In this document: positions 1-11,275 of the stretch, one piece after another | Layout: each line of letters opens with the position of its first letter | Numbering within the stretch: the first letter of the stretch is position 1 | From: Lycocorax pyrrhopterus obiensis | Taxonomy: Eukaryota > Chordata > Aves > Passeriformes > Paradisaeidae | Length of the DNA stretch: 64,000 nt | Assembly (NCBI GenBank): GCA_014706295.1 | Contig: JACSVZ010000037.1 | Span: forward strand, 4,526,001-4,590,000 | Reading direction: 5' to 3' | Notes under the pieces: model-generated | The model's database searches: none | What the model was told of the DNA's origin: nothing | What the model saw: only the letters and a program-made list of their open reading frames with translations | Translations under genes and position numbers: made by a program

Positions 1-1516
1 GCATTAATAAGCTATACTTAAAATTGTTCATCTCCTCTTTGCTAATCAGAAAAATTCCTTTTCTGGATGGTGCAAGACAAATGATTCTTCACTGCCCTGA
101 GGATCTGGCTGCATTAACTTGGTGAGATTGAGGAGTGGGTCTGTTGAGCAGCAGAGCCATTGGAAGCCTTATCCAAAACAGTTACAATCCCAGGATTGTG
201 GTTATGAGTGATAAATGACTGTAATATCATCCAGCCCATTAAATTAAAGACTTCCAAAAGCCAATAAACCAGTTAAGCTGTTTTCTGCTGCTGCAAGGAG
301 CTGTGTAAAGTTGGATCCTTTAGCCCAAAGACACAGAAGGTGCAGAGTTAGGACAAAAGAGCTGTGTTGCTCACAGGTGCTGCTCTGATTTGGCCCTCCA
401 CAGCCCTGCCGCAGTGAGGGGTAGGTATCACTCTTTCTCCTATGATTCATATCAGTCCTGAGCTGCACTTCTAATTCCCTTCCCCATTCATTTCCTCTTA
501 CAAAGCTGAGCTGGTGCATCCATCTGTGTGTGTGGTGGGGCAGATGTGTGTGGGGTCACTAAAGGACTCCCCATGGCTGCAGAGCAGGACACCCTTCGCA
601 GGTCCTCTGGAACCTGGAGAGGTTGGGCCGCTGGGGCTGCAGGACCAGCACGTCCCTGGCTGCTGTTAGAGGCATGTCCTGCACCAGGACCCTGCTTGGC
701 TCACGTGTTCAGCCTCACTAAGCTGGTCAGGATTGGTGATGGCTGCCTCCTACTAGCAGATAAGTAGTTTGTAAGATGCTTTAAATTGTAATCTTAACTC
801 TAGAGTTAGCACGGCGTAATGTTGCTGCACCACCTCTTTAATCCCCAGGAGAGAGTGACACGTGCATAAATCACCCCACAGTGCAAGGCTGAGATTTTCT
901 TCACACTGATTTACTCCTGGCTTTCCTCTGACGGAAGAAAAGCCATGTAACCATACTGCTGCTCTCATCTGTCTGTTTCCATCAGAAGTGAGATTAAGCC
1001 TCCAAATATTGTATCTGCAAAGTCAGATATCTCAGTTTAAAAACATGCATTTCATACTCAGTTCTTCATCATGCTTTATTTGACAATTCTATTACCTGTT
1101 TCTAACTAAAAAATCTTACAGGACATCATTCAGAGATTCTGGTTTATATTCTAGACTTTCTTCCATGTATTTTCATTCAGTTGTTAAAAATAATACAAAA
1201 TTCCTGTATTTGCAGTTTCATAAAGCATTCTCTGGGTAATTTTCTCATCTGAGGTATTTGCACTGCAGTTCCTAAACTGTTCCACCCTATTTTCCACCCT
1301 GTATTGTGGGACAGGTTGGTGCACGATAATTTAAGTAAGGTTGAGCAGTTCTTCTTTTCCCAAGGTGCAGGAACATTCCCGTAAACTCTTCAGCACGGCT
1401 GCACTGAAAAGTTGGTCCAAACCTGATAGCAAAACAAGTGTTCCTGCAAGCACAACGAGCGAGGCAGTTGCTGGGATTTCTTGTTGCTAAGTGTCTGTCA
1501 TGCGTGTCCTTTGCAG
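1..1516 (+). other. TMEM201: TMEM201 intron (partial)
   Basis: I see no exon here. None of the short open frames resembles the TMEM201 protein, and the acceptor at 1511-1516 (TTGCAG) closes the intron. The upstream TMEM201 exons, encoding the zinc-binding nucleoplasmic N-terminus and most membrane segments, must lie left of the window. Confidence 0.6.
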
Positions 1517-3766
1517 GTACCTCTCTGGGGACTCGATTACTGTCTTTCCCAGCAGCCCTGGCACAGCCTTCCCTTCACCTGCTGCGTCCCTGTTTGTCCC
1601 AACACCACCCAGTATCCTGCACCTGACAAACCAGCAGCTCTTCAGGTCCCCACGCAGAACTTCCTCCTCCTCTCTTCCCGGCCGTCTCAACAGGGCGCTC
1701 TCGCTGGGCACCATCCCCTCCCTGGCCAGGGCAGGTGAGTGTGCAGGGGCTGTCCCAGCGGGAATGGCACTGGAATGGAGCAGTGCTTCAGAAGGAAATG
1801 GGCTGGGGGGATCCACACGTTACAGTCCTGTTCAGGGCTGGCTGCTCCTGTGGCAGAGGGGAGCATCCAGCATTAGGAGTTTGGGGGTTGGCAGTAGCTG
1901 AGCCAGCTGGGTTCAAATTGTTTCATTTTTGCTTTTAGATTCTGGCTACTTGTTCAGTGGAAGCCGACCGGCCTCACAGTCATCCCAGTCCAAGGAATCC
2001 CCTACATCAGGTACTGCTCTGGGCCTTCCAGTGCAACTGTCTTTGCAGGATTTGCACTGAGGGGGTTGAAACACATGGTCTGGTTGAATTCTTTCCTCGC
2101 TGCTCACATTCCTGTGAAAATGTCCATTTTGCTGTTAGAAATGCTGCAGGGAGAGTCCCAGCTAAGAGTGGGTTTGCATTAAAATCAGGTGCTGTGTGTG
2201 TTGGATGTTCTCCCTGGGAGAGCTCACGGGGACATCAGTGAGACAAAACAAGGAGCCCTTTGCTGATTAGAGCTGAGTTGAGCCTGCTTGGATAGGAGAC
2301 TTCAGCTGTTCCTAGGGCAGCTCTTTTGTAGCTTTCCCGGCAGAGTCCAACAGTTGGTGATTTGGCTGCCCTGGCTGCTCTGTCCTTCTGCTCCCGTGTC
2401 CTCCGTGACCTGTCTGTTGCCCTTCTGGCCCAGATGGGTCCCTGGGCTGTCTGTGCTGCTGCCAAGGCAGTCACAGCCTGGGCCGGTGCAAACCTCCTGC
2501 CTCCCAGTGCAAAGTACACGTGGAATTTCTCCGTGTTTTGCAGTGAGGGGACTCAAAGAAAGAAGGAATTTTTAGTACAAGATGTATTGGTGGACATTTG
2601 CAACTCCCACTCCCTTTTCTTGTAGCGCTGTTAAAGAGAGCTGTGCCTGTTGTACAGGGCTGGTAACCTGGTGGTGTTTCCGCTGCAGAGCCCTTCTCCC
2701 TGCTGTCCGGCGGCGCTGTCCCCGCCCGCATCCCGTCCCCGGCGCCGTCGGTCGCCGGCTCCGTCACCTCCAGCTCGGGGTCCCTGCGCTTCCGCCGGCC
2801 GCTCATCAGCCCCGCCCGCCTCAACCTCAAGGGACAGAAGCTGCTGCTGTTCCCGTCGCAGAACGACGCCCTGCTCACCCCGAGCGGCTCCGAGGAGCAC
2901 ACCCACTCCGACAGCAACATCTTTGCCCCTGAGCTGCCCAGCTTTCCCAGGAAGAACCTCATGGAGCGGGGAGTGCCTGGTAGGCTGCCAGTGCTGCACT
3001 CCTGGCAGGGCGTTTGTGGGAAGGAGTTGGTTTGCAAGCACAGCCCTGCAACATCTAGGCCACAGTAGACGGGAAACCTTCAGGAGAAACCCAGGTGGTG
3101 AATTTTCCTTTTTCTCCTTGCAGATATGAGATCTGCTATGGAAGGGGGGAGTATTTGCAGTGATAATTCCATCAAAAAGGAGGATCACTCGTCGCACTCG
3201 TCTACCTGTGTGGTAGACACAACTACCAAAGGGGAAGATTTGGCAGGCTGGAGAGGTGAGTGCAAGTCATGCGAATGCTTCTTGCATGTGTGAGTCTTTC
3301 TGTGAGTGTAACAGATCTTTCCTGGAAATCAAATAAATAAGTAGTTGCAAAATGGACCTTCTTGCTGTTCTAAGATCTTAATAAAGCTGTTCCTGTTCTT
3401 TGGACTGTCTGAAGAACACTGACAAAGTGCTAAACTGAGACAGAAGAAGAGGGGTGGGGATGCAGGTGTCAAGGGCATAAGATGAGATGAAGATAGAGCC
3501 AAAAGAGAGCAGTGGAGCCTTTCCTGACAGAAGTGCTTCAGCAGTTTCTGCTTGTGCTGAAAACACTGGGCAGAGAGAAACAGTACAACACATGCTCATT
3601 TTTACTTATCAGTTCTTTAATGTCTCTTTGTACTATTCCCTTTTTTTCTCTGTGTTCTCCTCCTCAAGGTCGCTTTGGTACCTCTGCTCTCCGGGGCCTG
3701 CTCGCCGTGAGCCTGACTCTCAATGCTGTCTTCACATCAGCCTATGTCTACAGGAGCCTGCGCTGA
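1517..3766 (+). CDS. TMEM201: TMEM201 (SAMP1/NET5), C-terminal five coding exons
   Basis: This is the 3' part of an inner nuclear membrane protein that, in mammals, associates with LINC-complex and spindle components and helps position nuclei. Exons are 1517-1734, 1939-2010, 2689-2979, 3124-3255 and 3669-3766 (stop TGA). All are flanked by AG/GT and every junction is phase 1, so the frame is continuous for 269 codons. The protein is Ser/Pro-rich. It contains the SVAGSVTSSSGSLRFRRPL and ISPARLNLKGQKLLLFP blocks, then SIKKED and STCVVDTTT, and ends in a hydrophobic helix (GLLAVSLTLNAVFTSAYVY) with the terminal YRSLR. These blocks match the human C-terminus as I recall it. The visible part is nucleoplasmic linker plus the last transmembrane helix. 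The first exon begins with the third base of a codon, so the gene is cut by the window edge, not truncated biologically. Confidence 0.93.
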
Positions 3767-6700
3767 TCTGTGCCAACGCTCCCTTTCCCTCTGGTTCCAC
3801 CTGGTCCTGAGGAGACAAGAAGAATTCAACCATGGCTTCATGTCTAATGGCCATGCCACCGGTGCATGCTGTTTTTTGAAAAACTACTGTACACTCAACT
3901 GTCATGAAAAGGAACCTGGGCGGCTGCTGCCGTCACTTCCAGGTAGAACATATCCCAGGATTGTCCCTGGAGATGGCAGGCAGAATTCCCAGCTCCAGTT
4001 CAAAGCAGGAGGCCAGTCCGTCGGCCCACACACTTTCTTTCAAAAGAACTGACCTGAGACACAAGCCTGAAAATGCGTGAGCTGCGTTTTTAGGAACCTA
4101 CCCCCAGCTCTTCTTTCTGACATATCGACCTCGTGCTGATGGTGCTGGTAAAATGAGGAGAATTAGAACAAATGAGCTGAAGAAGAGGGATGGCTTAGTA
4201 GCTGATGCTGGGCTGTGGCTACTGTGACAGCATCCCCAGCCTCTGCTCAGCAGTTCTTTTCTCTCTTCTCTTTGGCACTCTCCTCTAAATTGTCAGTGAA
4301 CTTTCTTTAGTTGCCTTAAGCTTGTCTAAGCACATGGGTGACCTTGGCTGCTCTGTCGTGTTCTTGCATCTTAGATGTCCTTGTGCTTCCACCTGGCCCT
4401 GGCCCTGAGGCCGCTTTCACCGGTTCCATTCTGGCCGTGCTGGTTCTCAGCCCTGCTGTGTGTCCCTGTGTCCAGCCAGCTCTGTGTGTCCCCAGACAGA
4501 CGCCCTGTGCTGGCTGCATCAGAACCAGGAAGCCCATGCTTTGCTTTGCCCAGGAGGCATTAATTCTGTTACTCTGCAGTGGGTAAAAAGAAAGGATCCC
4601 GGTGTGATTTGCACCATAGGCAAAGGGCTTCAGCTCACAGCTCTGCTGGAGTTTTCACTGAAGCAGTGAGTGGCCAGAGCCTGTTCTTGCTGTAAATCGC
4701 ACAAATCTGTTCTGTTAGAGGTAGGTGAGGAGCTGTCTGATTGTATACATCTCTCCAGAAACCTGGCACCTCAGTCTGATGTTGGGATTTGCTAAGTAAC
4801 TGTTTAAGATATTTCTTACTTGGTAAAATGCCCAGGTGCTCTCAGTAGAAATGCCAAACCTGCTTCTGGACAATTCAGCCTTCTGGATAGAGTCTTCTTT
4901 TCTAGCCCAAGGGAAATAGTAGATTTTCAAAAGCAGCTTGTAATTTGGGTATTTCTGCTTTTGGGTGAGTCTTCAGCATTGCTTAGAATTCAGGGGCCAT
5001 TTAGAGTGTTGTGCTGAACACTCAAAATCATTTAGTGCGAAGTAGGAAAAAAAAAGAAATCCTGATCTTGATGTTTTGGTTCCTAAAAACCAAGTGCAGA
5101 GAGAAGATTCACCAGTGTGTCAAGAATACCTGGTGAGAAGAGAGTTGACTGGCATCAGCTGTGTATTTCCTGAAGCAGGACTCTGATCTGTTAAGAGTTT
5201 CTCTGTTGTCTCTTCCTTTGGGCTCCTTTACCTCAAATTTCACTCCCCCACCCCACTGTCCTGTGTTTGCATCCTAAATTGGTGCTTACTGTGTCTTTCC
5301 CTCCCTTTCAGTTTGCTGCTGTTCCCTCTCTTGTGCTCTTTCGTGCCTAGAATGAAGTGTGTCTGCTGCTGACCATTCTCTGCTCTGAACCTGAGAGTCA
5401 CACCTCGCAGTGATGATCACCCTTCCTTTCACTTCGTTTCTTTTCTTGCATGCTTTAATTGAGTTCCTTCCACAGCCTCACTTGGTAGATAATGGGAGCC
5501 ATAGCCAGACCCTAATCAGCATGCATGTGACAGCTTAAATGGGGCTTTACTGCTGCTGGTTCAAGCACTGAAAAACCAATTGTCTCTTTGTGTTTTCCAA
5601 GTCTCCCTGCATGGTTTTAGCTTCCCACTTCCAGCTGCTGCTCCCACCCTCCCTGTGGGTGAGACTGTCCCTGCTGTGCCTCGCAGGGGAGGCCAGACCT
5701 GCACCCACACGTGCTGATCCGAGGGGCTGAGGAAAGGTCGCTCCTGACTCTGCATCTCTCTCGGCCTCCTCAGAGAGCTGCTGAAGGCTGCACAGCCAGC
5801 ACCTCCTGGACAAAGGCCTAGAGCCAGGGGAGACCTGCTGCACAATGATGTGCTGCAGATTGATGATTAATTCTATTGTAACTTGCATGAATTGTTCCTT
5901 GTAGCCAAACCGGACCCATAACCTTGTTGTAAAGAGATTTTTGTCCCTTTTATAGACTTTGCACGCTCACTCGAGCATGTGTACGGGCAGGATGATGGCA
6001 GAGCAACTGCCAAGCTTCTCTTTAAACCTCTGCTCGCTGGGTTTCATTATGTTCTGGTGCAGTGTGTGACATCCCATTCACGGATCCTTGTCCTGCCTAG
6101 AGGCCTCCTGTAGAGACAAGCTGCCAGAAAACACCGTGGCTTTGCTTGTCTTTGTCACCCAGCAGATGTACACTGTGACTTCGTGTATGCAAACCTCCCA
6201 GTTCCACCTCCCAGCCTGCGCTGAGTTTTACCACCACCCTCACCTGGATCCCGGTCGGTCTCGGTCTCGACCAGATTGCAATACCACCCTTCTCCTCCTC
6301 TCCAGCAACCCAGGAGCTGCAGCATCTCCACACAGCTCTTCCCACCCCCATTCCGGAACAGGAACGCTGTAACCTGTCAGTGCACCTCTGCGGCTGCTCA
6401 CCGAAGCTGTTCTTGGAAGGGCGTTTGGTGACCTTGTCCAAAGCAATAGAGAGACTTTGGATTTTATTACTGAAGAGGGAAGTTTTTCATTCTGGTGCTA
6501 GAACTCTCTCCCGTGGTGCTCTTTGCTTGAGGAATACACGAGAGTGTGTGTGTGTGCACGTGTGCAGATGTGTAAAAACATTTGGAAGGTTTCTTCATTT
6601 CAGGAGATCTGAGCCCATGTTTGTCTTTATATCGTTGGCCTTAATCTAGCTCGTAGATACTGTGTCTATCTTGCTGCTCTTTTCTGTACAAAGCTGGTTT

Positions 6701-7855
6701 GGAGGAAACAGAAGTTTATCTGGTCCCCCTGTAAAAATCTCTGGGACTGATGATGTTGATCTTCATACAGTGTTGTTCAGGGGGGAGATTTTATTTTTCT
6801 AATACTTTTCCTACTGTAAAAACTGTTGGAGTGTATGGAGCGGAAAAGATCTTTACAAAATGGCCTGATAAAGATTTGAACATGATGTAATGATACCAAC
6901 AATTAATGATCAGGTGGAGTATAAATGAGCTTTATTTCCAGACCTTTTCCATTTCCTACTTTCCATTGAAAATGTCCAGGTACTTTTCTTTGGATATGGG
7001 CTTGTTAGGCATGTTCTGAGACCTTGCAGATACTTTAGATGATTTTGCTGTTCTGAAATAGAAAGAATTTATATTTAGGAGTCTGGGGAGTTTGGCAGAT
7101 GTGACAAATATTATGCACATATCTGTTTGATGGGATAGAGGGAATGGGTAGAACAAGTTGCTGGTTTCTGAAGTTTGTCATACCTTTTTACACAAAATCT
7201 TAGACATTAAATTGGTCACTGGGGGGGAAAAGACCTCATTGCTGGCATATGTAGGCCAGATTCACTGAATTTTAGGCTATTTGTTCAAGCAACATGTTTG
7301 GCCTGTGAATGTTTGATTCCCACTCCCGCTTCCTGGGTGCTGGGAACGTCTGTAAAACACTGCTGTACTGGCTGGGTTCCTTGTAACAGGGCAGCTGGAC
7401 TGAAGGGCTTGTGTTGCCTGTGGATGCTGCTATGTTTTTTCTTCCAAGCACCATTCCTGGAAATAACGATGGTCTTAACCTCTCTCACAGACATTTGTTA
7501 AAAGGCTAGAATGGGCCAATTTGGCCAATACTTTTTTTTTTTTTTTTTTAAATATATGTTGCATCCAGAAATTATCATCACTGTGTTCTGGGGTGGGAGT
7601 AAGGTACAGAGTATTTTTGGATTGAATGGGTATCTAGAGAGGGTGAGGAGGACAATTTCAAGTCCTAAACCTTATTTCCTGTGAAAGACTGTATGTTATG
7701 TGTATGTACTTCTTTGGGGAGCTCTATCACTGTACAGTTTAGTTAAACGTGCTCCAAGGAAGGAGAAGCTGTTCCTCGGAGGTTTTTAGTTCATGCTTTG
7801 TGTTTAAAGAGGAATATTTTTCTTTAAAAAATAAAACCGGATAAGTTTTCACCTT
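3767..7855 (+). other. TMEM201: Probable TMEM201 3'UTR
   Basis: About 4 kb between the TMEM201 stop and the first strong AATAAA contains no credible coding exon. Composition is moderate to AT-rich. It holds a pure T run at 7532-7549 and a perfect inverted repeat GGCCAATTTGGCC at 7514-7526. Its assignment as one long 3'UTR is inference; an earlier poly(A) site with a variant hexamer is possible. Confidence 0.45.
7830..7835 (+). terminator. TMEM201: Poly(A) signal AATAAA, likely TMEM201 end
   Basis: AATAAA is followed within 30-60 bases by T/GT-rich sequence (TTTTCACC, TTAGTGTGAGTGG), as expected of a cleavage site. It lies on the coding strand between TMEM201 and the FOX CpG island. Confidence 0.45.
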
Positions 7856-8379
7856 AGTGTGAGTGGTCCAGTTTTATGCATAACGTACTTTTGTGTTCAT
7901 TTGGCACTTAAGGGGCTTTTTCTTTGTGAAATCATGACTGAGAGTGTTTATGTATTATTGTATGGTCTTTATGTTTTTATTTTGTAATGTGAATTAGGGG
8001 GCAGGTGGCATAAGATGATCAACAGTTTTTAAAGGAGAATATATTTTAATTAAATGATTGGCAACAGCGCACTAATAATTCTGTACATACAGGTGTATTT
8101 TGAAGGATTTAGTGACTTGCAGCGCTTGCACGGATGTGACACTGGTAGAATCCAGGTTGCTGCAGCGGAGCAGCTTCTCCATCATCCTCCCGGTACCTGC
8201 AGGGACCTGCGAGCGGCCCTGCCCCGGGGCTGGGGGCGATGGGTGGGGGCACAAGTGCCGGCTGTGTTTGCCGCTGTACGTGGCGGGTGTGCAGCTGGTC
8301 CCGCCGGAACGGCGACAAACGATGGGGATTCCACCGGGTTTGGTTGCAGGGACCTTGTCCCTGGCGATGCCCAGCGCTG

Positions 8380-8516
8380 AGCTTTGCCGGGGCTGCGAAG
8401 CCGAGGCGCCGTCCTGACCCGGCCGCGACCCCGAATTGACCAGACCGGGCCGGGCCGGGCGGCGGGGAGAGGGTTTAAAAGGGCCCGCGGGGCTGGGGCG
8501 AGCGGAGCGCGGAGTC
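8380..8516 (+). promoter_or_regulatory. FOX gene proximal promoter in a CpG island
   Basis: CpG density rises sharply from about 8380 and stays high through the coding region. A TATA-like TTTAAAA stands at 8474-8480, only 37 bases before the ATG. If it sets initiation, the 5'UTR is about 10 bases long; otherwise initiation starts further upstream within the GC-rich segment. GGGCCGGGCCGGGCGG tracts just upstream could bind Sp-type factors. Confidence 0.45.
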
Positions 8517-9296
8517 ATGGCCGAGACGGATCCCGGCGAGCGGCAGGCGGCGGGCACCGAGCGGGGCACCGAGCTGGACATCGAACGGGCCACCGAGCGG
8601 GGCACCGAGCCGGCCACCGAGCTGGACACCGAGCGGGGCACCCAGCCGGCCACCGATCCGGCCACCGAGAGGGGCACCGAGAGGGCCACGGCGGAGGGGC
8701 CACAGAAGCCTCCCTACTCCTACGTGGCGCTGATCACCATGGCCATCCGGGCCAGCCCCGAGCAGCGGCTGCCCCTGAGCGGCATCTACGCCTACATCGC
8801 GGGGCGCTTCCCCTTCTACCGCGGCCCCGGCCGCCGCTGGCAGAACAGCGTCCGCCACAACCTCAGCCTCAACCCCTGCTTCCGACGGCTGCCCCCGCGC
8901 CACGGCCGCGCCGGCGACTGGGCACTGGATCCCGCTTTCCAGGACATGTTCCCGGGGGGGAATTACCTCCGCCGCCGCCGCCGCTGCCGCCGCCCGTCCG
9001 CATCGCCCCCGCCGCCCTCCGGGATCCCCCCGGGCCCCGCCGCGCCCCGGCCGCCGCCGCTCCCCGAGATCCCCCCGATCTCCGCCGCTCCCTGGCCCCC
9101 GGTGCCCGCGGGCTGCCCGCAGGGGCCCTGGGCAGCGCTGGTGCTGCCCCGCGGGTACCCGGAGCGGCCCGCCCGGGGCCCGCCCGCCCCCCCGGGGCCG
9201 CCGCTGCCGCTCCCCGCCTGGGCGCTGCGCCCCGCCGAGCCGGACACGGCGGAGACCTGCGACCTGGGGGCCAGCCTGTCCCCCGCCTTCAGATGA
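8517..9296 (+). CDS. Intronless forkhead (FOX) transcription factor, subfamily unresolved
   Basis: This 259-aa forkhead protein is probably a sequence-specific nuclear transcription factor. ATG 8517 is the first in-frame ATG and has a good context (G at -3, G at +4). The forkhead domain spans residues 64-156. It starts [15 protein letters not shown], continues [16 protein letters not shown] (helix 2 region), carries recognition helix [12 protein letters not shown], and ends [47 protein letters not shown] and RRRRR-RRP look closest to FOXL2; ALDP and LRRRRR are also seen in FOXE/FOXS types. Oddities: the usual NDCF is NPCF, and the wing-1 stretch between CF and W is 12 residues instead of about 15, without the usual GKGNY. 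The N-terminus (13-60) is a Gly/Ala-Thr-Glu tetrapeptide repeat; the C-terminus (157-259) is Pro/Ala-rich with no recognised motif. It has no mammalian counterpart that I know of in this interval. Confidence 0.85.
   Translation: MAETDPGERQAAGTERGTELDIERATERGTEPATELDTERGTQPATDPATERGTERATAEGPQKPPYSYVALITMAIRASPEQRLPLSGIYAYIAGRFPFYRGPGRRWQNSVRHNLSLNPCFRRLPPRHGRAGDWALDPAFQDMFPGGNYLRRRRRCRRPSASPPPPSGIPPGPAAPRPPPLPEIPPISAAPWPPVPAGCPQGPWAALVLPRGYPERPARGPPAPPGPPLPLPAWALRPAEPDTAETCDLGASLSPAFR
8552..8695 (+). repeat. Twelve tandem 12-bp units inside the FOX gene
   Basis: There are twelve back-to-back 12-base units, consensus GGSCACCGAGCG with drift in later copies (last copy GGCCACGGCGGA). Each unit codes four residues of the form (G/A)TE(R/L/P). 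The array is exactly in frame, so unit gain or loss changes length without a frameshift. Copy number may be polymorphic. Confidence 0.9.
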
Positions 9297-10105
9297 GTGC
9301 CCGGGTCCGGGCAGGGCTCGGGGCGCTGCTGCATCGCCGCTGGATTCCTGAGGAAGTCTCTGAAAACCGCCCGGGAGATGCCGCAGGAAGAGCGGTGCGG
9401 AAAGCGCCTGAGATGCGCCCCTTGTCTCACTCCTGTCTGCCCCGAGGGGAGCGGACTGTGCTTCTCCACTGCTCCGTCGGTTTGGATTTGGGGGAGGGAA
9501 ATTTTGGTTTTGTTGTTTGAGCCTCCAGGCAGCCTGAGAGGGAGCTGCGGCACCAAGCAAGCGAATTGGTACCGCGCGTCCTCTTAGCCTGAAAGCACAG
9601 GAGGAGTCCTGTACGGGCCAGTCCTTGCCTCGTGCAGGGAACTTATTTTTTCAAGTGTCCTTAATTTATTTTGAAGCTTTTCTTTCAAGGTCTATGGAAA
9701 AGCATTATCGATCTATTTTGGGTGAAAAATACCTCAAACCAAAAAACCCCAAAGATACTTGGATTAATCCTGGGAATCTTGTGGGCTTGTACTTAAAGTG
9801 AATTTATATGGGATTTTTCATACGGGTTGTTTTATATTGTTGCTGGTTATGTGTGTTTGCATACGTTCATTGTGAACATGTTTCTTATAAATGATGTTGT
9901 AATTGCTGTGTAAGGATCTCTTCCCTTTTGATTTCAGGGGGAGTAGTTTTTATGCTTTTCTCTCAAAATAAGGGTTCAGAGACAAAATATGCTTCCAGTA
10001 AGAACCATGTTTTAAGTTTAAGAGAGAGAAGAGTTCAAATACTGTTATATGAGGGGTAGCACTTGTTGTATGTTATATTAATAAATAGTATTTCTTAAGA
10101 GTTGT
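9297..10105 (+). other. FOX gene 3'UTR
   Basis: The sequence changes from GC-rich to AT-rich soon after the stop codon and contains no further coding sequence. It runs to an AATAAA. The end at about 10105 is inferred from that signal. Confidence 0.45.
10080..10085 (+). terminator. Poly(A) signal AATAAA after the FOX gene
   Basis: AATAAA lies about 785 bases past the FOX stop. T-rich and GT-containing sequence follows (AGTTGTGGCTT, TTATTTTGATGCTTTTCTTG). Confidence 0.5.
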
Positions 10106-10536
10106 GGCTTCAGAAAGTACTTAAATTATTTTGATGCTTTTCTTGAAAGAATGTACAACTGAAATTCAATTTTATAGCTGTTATTTTGTAACTTTTATAC
10201 TTAAAAAGTGATTCTAAATGTCATCTTTAAATTCCACCAATGGGATAAAAACAGCGCTGTTACATTTTCCATTGCCCAGGTCCAGTGCACGGAACCTCCT
10301 TAGGAACCCGTGGTGGGCGCAGTGCAGGCTGAAACCCGGCCCCAAGAGAGGACTTTTTAAGAAGGCTTCGCTTGGGTTTTTGGTGGTGACTTTGGGGTCT
10401 TCGGTTTATTTTAGTGGGAGGTTTTTTGTTGTTGTTGTTGTTTTAAGAGGAAAACCCTCTCCTGTAGACGAGCAACAGCTGTGCCCATTTCTGAAGGGCC
10501 GGGTAATAATTGTGCCCACCTGAGCTGAGGCTGTGC

Positions 10537-10560
10537 AGGGGCGGGGGGCGGGGGGCGGTG
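10537..10560 (+). promoter_or_regulatory. GC-box / G-quadruplex-prone patch
   Basis: Four G-runs (GGGG, GGGGGG, GGGGGG, GG) are separated by single C residues. They give overlapping GGGCGG Sp1-type boxes and near G-quadruplex potential. A short CCCCTCGCA-like tandem repeat follows at about 10569-10598, and a perfect donor (GAG|GTGAGT) stands at 10795. This could be a minor promoter; nothing proves it. Confidence 0.3.
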
Positions 10561-10794
10561 TCCCCTCATACCCCTCGCACCCCTCGCACCCCTCACACCT
10601 GCAGCTCATCTGTGCTGATGAGACCCAGACGCTTCGCCCCACACTCGCCGCACCCGGGGGATGTGTGGGGTCGGGAGGGTGTCCTGCCCCAGGCATCCAC
10701 AGCCCGGAGATCCCCGCAAAATTTTGTACCCCCGTGTGCCTGACCAGGGACTTTCTGGAGCGGCTCAGCATCCACCTGGCAGGGATGGACTGAG

Positions 10795-10800
10795 GTGAGT
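10795..10800 (+). other. Perfect splice donor GTGAGT with no known exon
   Basis: The sequence CTGAG|GTGAGT at 10790-10800 is a full-consensus 5' splice site about 235 bases downstream of the GC-box patch. It could end an untranslated exon of a long noncoding RNA or of a far-upstream PIK3CD transcript. It may equally be chance. Confidence 0.2.
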
Positions 10801-11275
10801 GGTGACCATTTCTTCCACAAGAGCTGCGTTTGGGACCCGCTGCCGCCGGCTGCGGGTGCTGTCTCGGCTGTGGTCCCACCAAACGCATGGACAAAGCTGC
10901 TTGCATGTGCCCTTAAGTAAAGATCGCTCCTACCGGGATTGTTCCACTTGAAAATAAGAGTTTATAAGGAGTGTGTGAAGCGAATTTTATAGCCTGGGGT
11001 GTTTCTGAAGGGCTCTGTGCCCGCGGCTGTGAGACGCTCGGGCAGCTTTGCTATTTGTGGGTTCAGAGTAAGGAATTTGTCGTCTCTCTCTGCTTTGTTT
11101 GTGTTGTGGTAGCGGCGATGGGCTGCAGGGCCCAGCCCAGATAGGTGGAATACACAAAAAAAGCTTTTTTCCCCCAGATATTTGCGACCATTTACAGCCA
11201 CTTGTCATTAAACGAGCGCTTTGCTGTGCGCTGCCTGGCACGTTCTCGGCTCCGGAGCTTTTCCCTTGGTGGTTG

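Noticed and set aside
2471..3197. Two 188-codon minus-strand frames over TMEM201 exons
   Set aside because: They are antisense shadows of a GC-rich, Ser/Pro-rich coding exon; the sense frame is the recognised TMEM201 protein.
8384..9520. A 378-codon sense frame overlapping the FOX gene with a GHRA repeat
   Set aside because: This is the 12-bp repeat read in another frame plus GC-rich shadow. It loses the forkhead domain.
8475..9560. A 361-codon open frame antisense to the FOX gene
   Set aside because: It mirrors a GC-rich coding region where stop codons are rare. It has no recognisable domain; the sense frame has a full forkhead domain.
10533..10793. Open frame ending DFLERLSIHLAGMD just before a good splice donor
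   Set aside because: The ending looks protein-like, but the rest is repeat-derived His/Pro/Ser sequence and the stop falls immediately before the donor. I keep only the donor as an observation.
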